From CAZQYB01 sp964597535 (lineage in GTDB: Bacteria > Planctomycetota > Phycisphaerae > Sedimentisphaerales > Anaerobacaceae), in NCBI GenBank assembly GCA_964597535.1, contig CAZQYB010000007.1, positions 1 through 33,418 of the forward strand: 33,418 nucleotides of DNA, written 5' to 3'. The notes under the pieces are model-generated. The model did not search any database. It saw nothing but the letters and a program-made list of their open reading frames with translations, and was not told where the DNA came from. A program made the translations under genes and the position numbers. This document shows, one piece after another, positions 1 to 8,727 of the stretch; position 1 is the first letter of the stretch; the number at the start of each line of letters is the position of its first letter.

Positions 1-2
1 AC

Positions 3-494
3 ATCACCAGATGTTCGAACAACTACGGCGAATATCAGTTTCCTGAGAAGATGATTCCGCTGATGATTAACAATGCTTTGAATGATAAGGATTTGCCCGT
101 TTACGGTGATGGGCTGTATGTGCGCGACTGGCTGTATGTTTACGACCACTGCACCGCTGTTTGGAAAGTGTTAACGGAAGCACCGGCTGGGGAAACTTAC
201 AACATCGGCGGGTGCAATGAGAAGACGAATCTCGAGGTTATCGGTCACATCTTAGCTCGGCTTGGCAAGCGGGAGTCTCTTATCAAACATGTAGCCGACA
301 GGCCCGGCCACGACCGAAGATATGCAATCGATGCAACGAAAATAATAAAAGAACTCAATTGGAAGCCCTCCGTAATGTTCGAAGAAGGTATCAATAAGAC
401 CATAGACTGGTATCAGCGAAATCACAAATGGCTTTCAAATGTTGTTTCCGGCGACTACCAAAAGTATTACGAACTTATGTACGGGAATCGCTAA
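3..494 (+). CDS. rfbB: dTDP-glucose 4,6-dehydratase, C-terminal part (5' end outside window)
   Basis: An open frame enters from the left edge and ends at TAA 492-494. The first visible residues, ITRCSNNYGEYQFPEK, are the hallmark of RmlB/RfbB dehydratases, followed by LPVYGDGLYVRDWLYVYDH, YNIGG and DRPGHDRRYAIDATKI, all typical of the C-terminal substrate-binding half of this extended short-chain dehydrogenase family. The enzyme converts dTDP-glucose to dTDP-4-keto-6-deoxyglucose, the branch point to rhamnose and other 6-deoxysugars, in the cytoplasm. The N-terminal Rossmann fold and the YxxxK catalytic residues lie outside the window. An internal Met at 51 is not the real start. The gene precedes a glycosyltransferase on the same strand, so it probably supplies deoxysugar donor to this surface-glycan locus. 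Confidence 0.93.
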   Translation: MTRCSNNYGEYQFPEKMIPLMINNALNDKDLPVYGDGLYVRDWLYVYDHCTAVWKVLTEAPAGETYNIGGCNEKTNLEVIGHILARLGKRESLIKHVADRPGHDRRYAIDATKIIKELNWKPSVMFEEGINKTIDWYQRNHKWLSNVVSGDYQKYYELMYGNR

Positions 495-517
495 AGAGCT
501 GGAGAGGGTGCGAACTA

Positions 518-1333
518 ATGTCACAGCTTGTCAGAGGCAAAGCGACGGTTTGCGTGGTAAATTATAAAACATTAGACTTTACGAGATTGTGTCTGCGCAG
601 TATTCGCAAATTCACTAAATATCCCTGCGAGGTGATTGTTGTTGACAACGACTCGCAGGATGAATCTTTGGAGTATCTCGAATCGCTGGGATGGATACGC
701 TTGATTGAGCATCGTAATAGCGAACTCCGCGGCGGATTTGCCCACAGTTCAGCCCTGGATATCGGCCTGGAAAACTGCAATACCGAATTTTTCATCTCGA
801 TGCACTCCGACAGCTTTGTCCAGAAGCAAAATTGGCTCACTGAGCTAATGGGCCACTTCGTCAACGATGATGAATCCATCGCGTGCGTGGGCTCCGGCAA
901 ACTTGAGTTAACCACTCAGTGGCGAATCCTCCTGAAAAAAGCCACCGACTTGCGAACCTTCAAACGTAAATTGCTGCGAGTGCCCGACCCTATCGGCAAA
1001 TTCCGCTACTACAATCGCACGATATGTTGTATTTACAGGACGGAAGTTTTGCGACGTGAGAAGCTGTCCTTTGGTATGGACCAGGACAAGGGGCTGACGG
1101 GCGGCAAGAAGCTGTATTTTGAGTTGGTTGACCGCGGGTACAAAACCGTTGAGCTGGCGCTGGCGATAATGGGCCAATATATCATACATCTTGCGCATGC
1201 GACACAGGTAATCAACCCGCAGGAATTTACGCTGCGAAAAAAAACCGTAAGAAAATGCCATCGGCTTGTTGATAAAGTTTTGTCTCTTCCGCTGGTACAG
1301 GATATACTTACAGATGATTCACTGGACGAGTAA
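518..1333 (+). CDS. Family 2 glycosyltransferase (GT-A fold)
   Basis: This 271-residue protein begins ATVCVVNYKTLDFTRLCLRSI and continues with EVIVVDNDSQDESLEYL, the nucleotide-binding N-terminus of GT2 enzymes. MHSDSFV sits where the DxD-like metal motif is expected. It would transfer a sugar from an NDP-sugar to a growing glycan at the cytoplasmic face; donor and acceptor cannot be read from the sequence. ATG 518 is chosen because GGAGAGGG lies at 501-508. The frame stays open further upstream, but that extension would overlap the rfbB-type gene by 67 bases and reads as non-homologous residues. It sits 23 bases after that gene and 27 bases before the next glycosyltransferase, so one transcript is likely. 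Confidence 0.85.
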   Translation: MSQLVRGKATVCVVNYKTLDFTRLCLRSIRKFTKYPCEVIVVDNDSQDESLEYLESLGWIRLIEHRNSELRGGFAHSSALDIGLENCNTEFFISMHSDSFVQKQNWLTELMGHFVNDDESIACVGSGKLELTTQWRILLKKATDLRTFKRKLLRVPDPIGKFRYYNRTICCIYRTEVLRREKLSFGMDQDKGLTGGKKLYFELVDRGYKTVELALAIMGQYIIHLAHATQVINPQEFTLRKKTVRKCHRLVDKVLSLPLVQDILTDDSLDE

Positions 1334-1360
1334 TGAAAGGTTTTATAAAGGGGACGAACA

Positions 1361-2350
1361 GTGAATTTACTTGTCGTGACGAGCAATCGGGCTCGGGCGA
1401 GCTTCAGGCAACGAGTGGTACTTTACCTTGATGTTCTTCGAGCGAATGGTATAGAACTCGAAGTTGTGGAGATGCCATCCGGAGCTTTAAGCCGTTTAAA
1501 ACTGTATAGACGAATGCAAAAGTTTGACGGCCTTTTCCTGCATAAGAGGAGGGTTAATCTCAGTGATGTTTATTGGTTGCGTCGATACAGCCGAAAAATC
1601 ATTTATGATTTTGACGATGCGGTGATGTATGACGGCGAGAATCCGGACAGACTAAGCCGGAAGCGGCAGAAATCTTTTCGAAGGACGGTTGAACTGGCTG
1701 ATTTAGTTATAGCGGGCAATAGTTATCTTGCTGAACATGCCCGGAAATTCAATCCTAATGTTGAGGTTCTGCCGACTGGTTTGGACATGAGCGCTTACAA
1801 GTTACGGACCGATGCTAAAAGGGATAGTAAAGTTCGCCTTGTATGGATTGGCAGCCGCGGCACACTTAAATACCTTGCGAGTATTAAACCTGCACTTGAA
1901 GAGATTGGGTTGCGATTTGATAATGTCGTCTTGAGAATAATCTGTGATACCTTCTTTGATATGGGGAATATGGAGGTAGAAAAGCGCTGTTGGTCTTTGG
2001 AGACTCAGGTTGAGGATTTGGCCACGAGTGACATTGGGCTTACACCATTGCTGGATAATCGCTTTACTCGGGGCAAATGTGGTTTTAAGATTCTGCAGTA
2101 TGCAGCAGTGGGTTTGCCGGTTGTTGCTTCCTCGGTATGTGTAGGCGGGCAATACTTTTGTGATGGCGTTACAGGGTTCCAGGCGGTAGATACCTCGCAG
2201 TGGGTTGATAGAATCAGCAGACTAATCGAGAACCGGGAGTTGAGGGAACGATTAGGCCGGGCCTGTAGAAATAAGGTTCGTGAATTTGACGTCGGTGTAC
2301 TCGGAAAGCGGCTCGTTAGTTTGATTAGGAAATCCGTAGAAAACTCTTGA
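1361..2350 (+). CDS. Group 1 (GT4-type) glycosyltransferase
   Basis: This 329-residue protein has the two-domain layout of GT-B retaining glycosyltransferases. The N-terminal half contains IIYDFDDAVMYD and DLVIAGNSYLAEHA, characteristic of group 1 transferases. The C-terminal half has VRLVWIGSRGTLKYL and the donor-site motif KCGFKILQYAAVGLPVVAS, a variant of the usual E-x7-E segment. The start is GTG 1361, supported by AAGGGGAC about 7 bases upstream; no better ATG is nearby. It is the third gene of a plus-strand glycan module and probably acts in the cytoplasm on an undecaprenyl- or lipid A-linked acceptor. The transferred sugar is unknown. Confidence 0.85.
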   Translation: MNLLVVTSNRARASFRQRVVLYLDVLRANGIELEVVEMPSGALSRLKLYRRMQKFDGLFLHKRRVNLSDVYWLRRYSRKIIYDFDDAVMYDGENPDRLSRKRQKSFRRTVELADLVIAGNSYLAEHARKFNPNVEVLPTGLDMSAYKLRTDAKRDSKVRLVWIGSRGTLKYLASIKPALEEIGLRFDNVVLRIICDTFFDMGNMEVEKRCWSLETQVEDLATSDIGLTPLLDNRFTRGKCGFKILQYAAVGLPVVASSVCVGGQYFCDGVTGFQAVDTSQWVDRISRLIENRELRERLGRACRNKVREFDVGVLGKRLVSLIRKSVENS

Positions 2351-2495
2351 AGACTGAGCGTGTAATTAGCGGCAGGTTTTAATGACTGTATAGAACCATT
2401 TGGATGATAGTATTGGTTGAGCTTTAAGGAAATAATGTGATTAACAGCAAGAGAAACAGAGGGGCAGTTTTTTTTGATTCCGGCGAGGGTAGGTT

Positions 2496-3530
2496 GTGCA
2501 AAGACCAAAACGTATATTTGTAATAGCGAATTTCAAGGATGATTCACCCCAGTCGATACGGATAGAGCGAAGACGGTGGGTTAAAGGATTTATCAGACTC
2601 GGACATGATGTTCAGCGGTTTAGTTACAGAAACATAATGATGCAGTCAAGTCTGATAAAGAGCAAGAGGATTGCAAGGCGATTTGCGAAGAGGCGCACCG
2701 ATAAGATTCTCTTAAGACAAGTGAGTTCGTACCATCCTGATATTATTTTGATTCTCAACCCCAAGGACCTTGACCATAAAACGGTAGCAGCGATGCGGGC
2801 GGTGGCTTCAAACGCTGCTTTTGTCATACGAGACAACGAACCTTTTCCCGAGACTCATCCGGAGCGGATGCTAATCTGCAGAGAAGTGGATATAGTGGTC
2901 TGCTCGAGTCCGGACGAATTTTTAAGGCCATACAAAGAGGCCGGCGCCTCGATTTGCACATTTATCCCTAATCCGTGTGACCCCGACATTCAGCGTCCGT
3001 ACGAGGTCGGAGAGAAATGGAGGTCGGATATTATGTTTTCCGGAAAGGTCGGGCACAGTCGGCTTGACCGGAATATTGATAGATACGATTTACTTCTGAG
3101 ACTCTCTAAGATGCCTACCGCCAAGTTGTATGGTTGCTTTAGAAATCCAAAGCTTGACGGCGTGGAGATTTTTTATGCAATCAGCGGTGCAAAGATAGCG
3201 CTGAGCATAAATATAGTCAATAATATACGGCTGTATCATTCCGACAGGTTGGTCAACTGTCTTGCCTGCGGCACGTTTACATTAGCCAAACGGGTGCCGG
3301 GTTCGGAGTTGCTTTTTAAAGACGGCATTCACCTGAAATATTTCGATTCGGCTGATGAGTTTTTTGAGCTTGCTGATTGGTACTTAAAACGCGCCCAGGA
3401 GCGGGAAAAAATCGCCAAGGCGGGGATGGAAAGAGCCCACAAAGAATTTAATTGTGCAAAACTGGCCCAATATATTCTCGATATCATCGAAAAAGGCAGC
3501 TACGATGCGCCCTGGTGCGAGAATGTGTGA
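2496..3530 (+). CDS. CgeB-like glycosyltransferase
   Basis: This 344-residue protein begins RIFVIANFKDDSPQSIRIER. The C-terminal part, HSDRLVNCLACGTFTLAKRVPG followed by a KYFDSADEFFELADWYL segment, resembles the CgeB/Glyco_trans_1_2 group of GT-B transferases, where a receptor-like domain reads tagged donor sugar. Residues VRDNEPFPETHPERM lie in the central linker. The start is GTG 2496, with GAGGGTAGG close upstream; a TTG at 2494 is out of frame. A 145-base gap separates it from the previous gene, and I see no strong promoter in that gap. The gene ends 12 bases from the convergent stop of the minus-strand GT2-NeuA fusion, marking the junction of the two modules. Donor and acceptor are unknown. 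Confidence 0.72.
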   Translation: MQRPKRIFVIANFKDDSPQSIRIERRRWVKGFIRLGHDVQRFSYRNIMMQSSLIKSKRIARRFAKRRTDKILLRQVSSYHPDIILILNPKDLDHKTVAAMRAVASNAAFVIRDNEPFPETHPERMLICREVDIVVCSSPDEFLRPYKEAGASICTFIPNPCDPDIQRPYEVGEKWRSDIMFSGKVGHSRLDRNIDRYDLLLRLSKMPTAKLYGCFRNPKLDGVEIFYAISGAKIALSINIVNNIRLYHSDRLVNCLACGTFTLAKRVPGSELLFKDGIHLKYFDSADEFFELADWYLKRAQEREKIAKAGMERAHKEFNCAKLAQYILDIIEKGSYDAPWCENV

Positions 3531-3542
3531 AGCAGGCACTTG

Positions 3543-4922
3543 TTAAGAAAGTTGTTGTTCGTCCCATTCCTGCATGATCTTCTCAGCAAGCCAAAGGTCA
3601 TACGCACTGTTTATTTTTATACTCTCTTCAGGAAGCATAATAATGTGCCCATTTTTCTTGCCTAAAAAGCTGCCTTTACGAAGAACATCCGTCCTGGTGA
3701 GGTAAATGGCACTGTTCTCTCTATATATGCCTTTACGTTCGATTCTCATTCCGTCTTTGGCAGCATTGACTGGTTCCAGGCCGTATCGGCCATGATGATA
3801 ACAGTGAGACAGCTCTTCTTGTACTGATATTACCGAATCAACGTCGAAGATAACCATACTATTTATGGCTTTGTCGATATGATAGCCGTGACGCAGTGGT
3901 GTATTAATGTATAAAGTGCACACAGCATCCGGGATATAACCCGATGAAGACTCAAGGTGGTCGAGGATGTTCTGAAGTAAGTAATTCATCTTCAGTGTAG
4001 ATTGGTTGAACTTAGAATCGCGTCTGAGCGGTTCTACACCGCGAAAGTTTGCCGCGTAATCCAGGACTTTATCATCCTCGGATGACAGAACCACACGGTC
4101 GAGCAGAGTAGCGGATTTTAGACTATTTAGAGTGTACCAGACAAGAGGCCTTCCTGCCAGTTCAACAAAAGGGTCGTTTTGTAGATAAACGCTGTGTGTG
4201 GTAACCGGAATGACTCCCAACACCTTTGGCATCCGGATACTATGATTTTCTTCTACAAATCGCTGTTTTATTTTTCGACGTGTTTCCAGGATTTTCTTCT
4301 GCTTCTTCGTGATACTATCGGGATGCTGTCGGTAATAAAACAGAGGTAAGTTCACGTTATAGGGTTTGAATTTCTGAATAAAACGAAGCCATAATTCATA
4401 GCCATCCTGACATGTAAAGGCTTCTATATACCCTCCAATCTGCATCAGCAGCTCCCTGCGGAACATAGTGCATGCACCGTGAGCAGGAAGGTCTAACAGC
4501 TCAACTTCTTCTATTAGCTTTTCGCGCCTGACCAAAGTGATTATCTCACCTTCGCTGTCAACTTCGTGATAATCGGGATATACCAGTCCTACATCGGGCT
4601 TGGTATCCAAAATGTTGGATAGGATAAGGAGGGCGCTTTCGTCGAGATAATCATCGGCATCGAGTCGCATTATGTATCTGCCGTTTGCTAAGCGCAGAGC
4701 AATATTGTTTGTAAAGTTCAAGCCCTTATTTTCCTGCTCTATTGTTCTTATTCTCGGATTATCCTTATATTTAGAGATGATTTCCTGAGTGTTATCAGTG
4801 GAACCATCGTCAATGATAATCAGCTCCCACTCAGACATTGTCTGTTTCAGGACGCTTTGGACGGCCTTGTCGATATAGCTTGCGTAGTTGTAGGTGGGAA
4901 TGTAAACAGTGACCTTTACCAT
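3543..4922 (-). CDS. GT2 glycosyltransferase fused to CMP-nonulosonate synthetase-like domain
   Basis: Two domains occur in one 459-residue chain. Residues 1 to about 225 are a GT2 transferase: VTVYIPTYNYASYIDKAVQSV, ELIIIDDGSTDNT and a DADD metal motif at 88-91. From about 233 the chain resembles acylneuraminate cytidylyltransferases (NeuA): LAGRPLVWYTLNSL, VVLSSEDDKVLDYA, LYINTPLRHGYHIDKAI, and SIKINSAYDLWLAEKI near the end. The family's N-terminal nucleotide-binding motif (IPARGGSKxxPxKN) is replaced by IPVTTHSVYLQND, losing the Arg and Lys that contact CTP, so this domain may be inactive or altered. It is the last gene of the minus-strand run, 22 bases after the larA-like stop, with GAGG upstream. 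It could tie activation of a sialic-acid-like sugar to transfer, or use the NeuA-like domain as a binding module. Confidence 0.8.
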   Translation of the reverse strand: MVKVTVYIPTYNYASYIDKAVQSVLKQTMSEWELIIIDDGSTDNTQEIISKYKDNPRIRTIEQENKGLNFTNNIALRLANGRYIMRLDADDYLDESALLILSNILDTKPDVGLVYPDYHEVDSEGEIITLVRREKLIEEVELLDLPAHGACTMFRRELLMQIGGYIEAFTCQDGYELWLRFIQKFKPYNVNLPLFYYRQHPDSITKKQKKILETRRKIKQRFVEENHSIRMPKVLGVIPVTTHSVYLQNDPFVELAGRPLVWYTLNSLKSATLLDRVVLSSEDDKVLDYAANFRGVEPLRRDSKFNQSTLKMNYLLQNILDHLESSSGYIPDAVCTLYINTPLRHGYHIDKAINSMVIFDVDSVISVQEELSHCYHHGRYGLEPVNAAKDGMRIERKGIYRENSAIYLTRTDVLRKGSFLGKKNGHIIMLPEESIKINSAYDLWLAEKIMQEWDEQQLS

Positions 4923-4944
4923 TTAACGCTACGCCTCAATTTTT

Positions 4945-6213
4945 TTAGGGATGCAAAACTGGTAACAGTACACTCGCTTTTTTCAGAACTATAACTTTTG
5001 CATCCTTGTCTGTCAACTCGAATGCTTTATCGAGAGCATGTTGTAGATTAGCAGCAGGTATGAATCCCATATGTTTAGCCATAGCTGAATCGATATGTGG
5101 CGATACCAAAATGGCATGTACTCTTTTAGAGATAATACGTCCTACTGCTATGAGGGTGTAAGCCATCAGTTTCTGTTTGACTTTTCCCTCGTTGACTTCT
5201 TGGTAAAGCTTATCAGGGTTCCTAAAGCCATACTTGGCAAAGTCCGGAAATTGTGGTGCTATACCCTCCGGACAATCAGCAGGCAATATGATGACCCCTC
5301 CGTCTCGACAGACCAGGTCCGCCGCGCAGATGGCCTTAATTGCCTGCCTGAGATTGATGTCCGCTGGGTATGCTTCGGCTATTACTATGTCGGCTGGTTC
5401 GTTCGCCGAAACCTCATAAACCTGACGGCATAATTCAACTCCTTTTTTATGGGCCGATTCCAGTTCACCCGCTACTAAGCCATAAATATTATCACCGCCA
5501 AATAAAACGGTATTTACTATCATACGGAGCTTGATTTTGCGGGATAGTCGGTTAACTACTTCTCTTATGGGATTGTTGTAATTTCCCAATATTTGAGCCA
5601 TAAAGAAGTTCAGGGCCATCCAGTGGGTATTTTCTATGGTGTTTTCGCCGGCGATGCCCGTCATTACAGTTTTGGCGCCGCCGGAAAATCCCGTTGTTGC
5701 GTGGGGAACGATGCTGCCTATAGAGATTATGAAGTCGGCTTCGGCGGCCAATCTGTTTATTTTAACTTCAAATCCCAAGTCACAATGGCCAAGCGAAACA
5801 AGTGATTCAGGATTGTTCCACTTATGATTTATGATTTTGTATTTTTGAGCAATTTTATCCGTGAACTTTGTCCTTATCTCCCGGTTGGTCATTGGGCGAT
5901 GAGTTCCCAGGCCTATTAGAAAAGTAATTCTTTCCGACGATACTCCGGCACATTCAAGTTCTTCTAATATAGGGGGGATGAGCCGGTCGAGAGGCGTTGG
6001 TCTTGTATTGTCATCGGTAACAATCAGTATCTTTTCGCATCCTTTGACCGCCTGGCTCAAAGGTTTGATTCCTGTTGGATTTTTAATGGCTTCCGCCACC
6101 TGTTGGTCTGAGAGGCCCTCACCCTCAATATGTTTAGGTCCATATACACCAACTAATTTTGCAGGGTCTATTTTGGCATCTCCGAAAATGTGCTTTGTGA
6201 GGGAAATGTCCAT
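4945..6213 (-). CDS. LarA-family nickel-pincer-dependent racemase/epimerase homologue (DUF2088)
   Basis: The 422-residue protein matches LarA from end to end. His105 (GLGTHRP), His171 (VPHATTG), Lys181 (SGGAKTV) and His197 (ENTHW) have the same mutual spacing as His108, His174, Lys184 and His200 of Lactiplantibacillus plantarum lactate racemase, where Lys carries the pyridinium nickel pincer and the His residues bind nickel or act as acid/base. DDNTRP at 67-72 fits the substrate-binding Asp/Arg region. In the C-terminal domain LRQAIKA (288-294) keeps Gln and Lys but appears to have Arg289 where the lactate enzyme has Tyr294, hinting at a different substrate. The start ATG overlaps the stop of the neuB-like gene (TAATG), implying translational coupling. 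No larB, larC or larE is present here, so cofactor maturation must be encoded elsewhere. The likely substrate is an alpha-hydroxy acid, perhaps a sugar acid. Confidence 0.85.
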   Translation of the reverse strand: MDISLTKHIFGDAKIDPAKLVGVYGPKHIEGEGLSDQQVAEAIKNPTGIKPLSQAVKGCEKILIVTDDNTRPTPLDRLIPPILEELECAGVSSERITFLIGLGTHRPMTNREIRTKFTDKIAQKYKIINHKWNNPESLVSLGHCDLGFEVKINRLAAEADFIISIGSIVPHATTGFSGGAKTVMTGIAGENTIENTHWMALNFFMAQILGNYNNPIREVVNRLSRKIKLRMIVNTVLFGGDNIYGLVAGELESAHKKGVELCRQVYEVSANEPADIVIAEAYPADINLRQAIKAICAADLVCRDGGVIILPADCPEGIAPQFPDFAKYGFRNPDKLYQEVNEGKVKQKLMAYTLIAVGRIISKRVHAILVSPHIDSAMAKHMGFIPAANLQHALDKAFELTDKDAKVIVLKKASVLLPVLHP

Positions 6214-7292
6214 TAGTCTTCGAGCATTTCTAATGTTATTTTCTGGTCCGGCTTTATGTCCTGCTTCGCCTGTTTTCCAATAACTACATTTATCATACCT
6301 GCGTCCAAGCCGTCTGCCGGTCGTTTCACACCCAACATCTCGGAAGTAATTACTTGTCCTTTTTTTATAGGAACTTCCGCCACAATGCTTCGTCTGGCGC
6401 TTTTCCAGGCCTTTTTTTCTGAATCGGCGATGCCAAGCTTTCCATTCCCTAAGAGAGATTCCATTAGTCTAATATTGTCCACCATCTTTTTGAGACTGAT
6501 GGGGTCAACTGCAAAAAAATGACCGGAGCCCTTCATCGAGCGGTCAAGTGTATAGTGCTTTTCAATTACCTTTGCGCCCAAAGCCACTCCTATTGAGGGT
6601 ATTATCATGTTTTCGTCCGGCCTGGTATGGTCAGATAGCCCAACAATGATTCCTGGATACCTTTCTCTTAAGGTTTTAATCCTTAACAGATTTGCATCTT
6701 CGAATTTTGTCGGGTAACTTAAAGTGCAGGCAAGTAAAATCAGCTTGTTGTTGCCCTGTTGTAAAATCGTTTCAATAGCCCTGTCGATTTCCTGCGGTTC
6801 TGATGCGCCGGTGGAAAGAATGATAGGCTTGCCGAAACTTGCCACGTGTTTTATGAAATCTAAGTTTGGGATTTCACAGGAAGCTATCTTGAAGACCGGC
6901 ATATCAAGTTCATTGAGCATATCAGCACTTTCTTTATCGAAAGGCGAGGAAAACCCAACAATTCCCTTCTCCTGGGCATATTCGAAGAGTTCCGCATATT
7001 CTTTCCTGCCGAAACGGTCCAGTCTCTTGTAATACTCCATCTGAGAAATTTTTTCCTCACCCCAGAAAGCCACAGCTTTTTTTGTGACGAGCTTTTCTGC
7101 CTTATAGGTTTGGAATTTGATTGCATCTGCGCCTGCCTGGGCCGCCTTATCAATCATTTTTTTTGCCAAGTCAATGTCGCACATATGGTTGCAGGCGGCT
7201 TCAGCCACTACGAAAGCGGGAACATCCCGTGAGATTCGCTTTGTCTCGTTTAAGACGATATTTTGGGAGCATTTGAAAGTCCTGTTACTCAT
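6213..7292 (-). CDS. NeuB-type N-acetylneuraminate/nonulosonate synthase with SAF domain
   Basis: The family condenses phosphoenolpyruvate with an amino-hexose to give sialic-acid-type nine-carbon keto acids. This 359-residue protein has the TIM-barrel motifs VVAEAACNHMCDIDLAK (usual AEIGxNHNG), DAIKFQTYK, KIASCEI, ILSTGAS, GLSDHT with His222, and VIEKHYTLDR with His246; the two His residues are the expected metal ligands. The loop between them is three residues longer than in meningococcal NeuB. A SAF/antifreeze-like domain fills about 299-359 (RRSIVAEVPIKKGQVI, VKRPADG), completing the normal length. Its stop overlaps the larA-like start, and it follows the radical SAM gene by 24 bases. Whether the product is Neu5Ac, legionaminate, pseudaminate or something else cannot be told from these motifs. 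Confidence 0.9.
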   Translation of the reverse strand: MSNRTFKCSQNIVLNETKRISRDVPAFVVAEAACNHMCDIDLAKKMIDKAAQAGADAIKFQTYKAEKLVTKKAVAFWGEEKISQMEYYKRLDRFGRKEYAELFEYAQEKGIVGFSSPFDKESADMLNELDMPVFKIASCEIPNLDFIKHVASFGKPIILSTGASEPQEIDRAIETILQQGNNKLILLACTLSYPTKFEDANLLRIKTLRERYPGIIVGLSDHTRPDENMIIPSIGVALGAKVIEKHYTLDRSMKGSGHFFAVDPISLKKMVDNIRLMESLLGNGKLGIADSEKKAWKSARRSIVAEVPIKKGQVITSEMLGVKRPADGLDAGMINVVIGKQAKQDIKPDQKITLEMLED

Positions 7293-7316
7293 TAAATATA
7301 TTCCTTAATCCACTGT

Positions 7317-8699
7317 TCAACCTTCGAACAAATCAAGTATTTTTGTCGGCAGGTATTTGCTGACGGCATGTTTGATGGTGCGAATGGGACGTCGGTAGTC
7401 TTTCAATATTCGTTGGCATTCTTTGTCAAGCTGAGTTAACTCGTCCCATTTCATGTCAGTCAAGTTGACAGTTGGCTTTTTCAACGAGGCACATTGTACG
7501 ATCCATTTCTCCTCTTCCTGCAAATTCATATCGTACTTCTTCAAAAACTCGTCATACAGCGGAGCGCCAGGGTAAGGTGTTGCGTAAAAATGCTTACCCT
7601 TCTTGTTGGCGTGATAAAGTCCGCAAGATTCCATTTTTAATCTCCACCTGATGCTTTCCATCGCTGTTTCGCTGTTTTCACCCGGGAATCCAAAAATAAA
7701 CGTGGGCCTAAGTCTGAGTCCGGCATCATGAATGCCCCTTATGGCCGTTTCTATTTGTTCAATCTTAAGTCTCTTTCTCATCAGGTCCAAGATGGTTTGA
7801 CTGCCGCTCTCAATCCCCATGTTAATACCTCTACACCCAAGTCTTTTCATCCTTTTCAGTAGAGGAAGATGTTTGGCTGTGATTGAGTCGGCTCGACTGC
7901 TGACGACCCATTGTATTTTTAAACCTTGGCTTTCAACCGCATCACAAAATTCTTCAGCTCTTCTTTTTCTCAACAGAAAAAATTCGTCCACGAACACCAA
8001 AGTGCGAATATTATATTGGCCGATTAGATACTTCACGTCGTCTAAAATTCTTTCAGTAGATAAAACCCTGTAATTTTTGGAAAGCTGGTCCGGGTATTTG
8101 CAAAATTTACAGGCGTACGGACATCCTCTTGATGAAAGTATATAACCGGTCCCCCGTGAGAAGTACCGGTCTCTGTCGAGCAACTGCCACTTCAAGGGGG
8201 GAACTTCATCAAGAGATTTTACAATTGGCGCGGGCTCGTTCTTAACGACTTTGCCGTTCTTGAAGTATTCAACACCCAAAATTCTTTCGAAATTTGGGAA
8301 ATGGTCACAGAAGGATTTAACTACATATTCGCCCTCCTGTTTACAAAGTATATCGACGCCGGCTATTCTCCTCCAAATAAGATGGTCGAGTGTCTGGGCG
8401 AGCTTTCCCCCAATTAATTTAGGTATTGCTATATTTTTGTCGGCGAGGAATTGAAATATTTCTTTGACGGACAGATAAGCGCTATGAAGTCCTCCAGTTG
8501 CTATCAAATCTACATCAAGGTTTTCTAATATTTGCTTCTCGACCAGGGCCTTATCGTTTCTCAGAGCATCAGCATCTATCCATCTGACATCGATTCCTCT
8601 TTCTACAAAGACAGACGCGATGGTCAGTAGTCCGAATGGGGGTCTAAAACTACGACGCCCGTAATTTATAGGGTTAATCAACATTACTTTATGGAGCAT
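7317..8699 (-). CDS. Radical SAM protein with N-terminal B12-binding-like domain
   Basis: This 460-residue protein begins with a cobalamin-binding-like fold (RPPFGLLTIASVFVERGIDV, then DLIATGGLHSAYLSVKEI), without the classical DxHxxG lower-ligand motif. The radical SAM core carries the cluster motif C193-PYA-C197-KF-C200, then VDEFFLL, GCRGINMGIESGSQ and LRPTFIFGFPGE, typical of the B12-radical SAM group of methylases and ring-forming enzymes. A distinct C-terminal region of about 110 residues follows. It lies between two neuB-like genes, 28 bases after the NeuB-SpsF stop, so it probably modifies the sugar acid, its precursor or the glycan, for example by C-methylation or rearrangement. That role is inference from position; the family includes very different reactions. 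Confidence 0.85.
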   Translation of the reverse strand: MLHKVMLINPINYGRRSFRPPFGLLTIASVFVERGIDVRWIDADALRNDKALVEKQILENLDVDLIATGGLHSAYLSVKEIFQFLADKNIAIPKLIGGKLAQTLDHLIWRRIAGVDILCKQEGEYVVKSFCDHFPNFERILGVEYFKNGKVVKNEPAPIVKSLDEVPPLKWQLLDRDRYFSRGTGYILSSRGCPYACKFCKYPDQLSKNYRVLSTERILDDVKYLIGQYNIRTLVFVDEFFLLRKRRAEEFCDAVESQGLKIQWVVSSRADSITAKHLPLLKRMKRLGCRGINMGIESGSQTILDLMRKRLKIEQIETAIRGIHDAGLRLRPTFIFGFPGENSETAMESIRWRLKMESCGLYHANKKGKHFYATPYPGAPLYDEFLKKYDMNLQEEEKWIVQCASLKKPTVNLTDMKWDELTQLDKECQRILKDYRRPIRTIKHAVSKYLPTKILDLFEG

Positions 8700-8727
8700 T
8701 GGTAATCTCGGTCAAAACAACGAGCAA

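Noticed and set aside
428..517. Upstream extension of the GT2 gene at 518
   Set aside because: It overlaps the dehydratase gene, reads as non-homologous residues, and the ribosome site points to ATG 518.
3531..3542. Possible terminator between the convergent glycosyltransferase genes
   Set aside because: Only 12 bases separate the stops and no hairpin with a T tract is visible.
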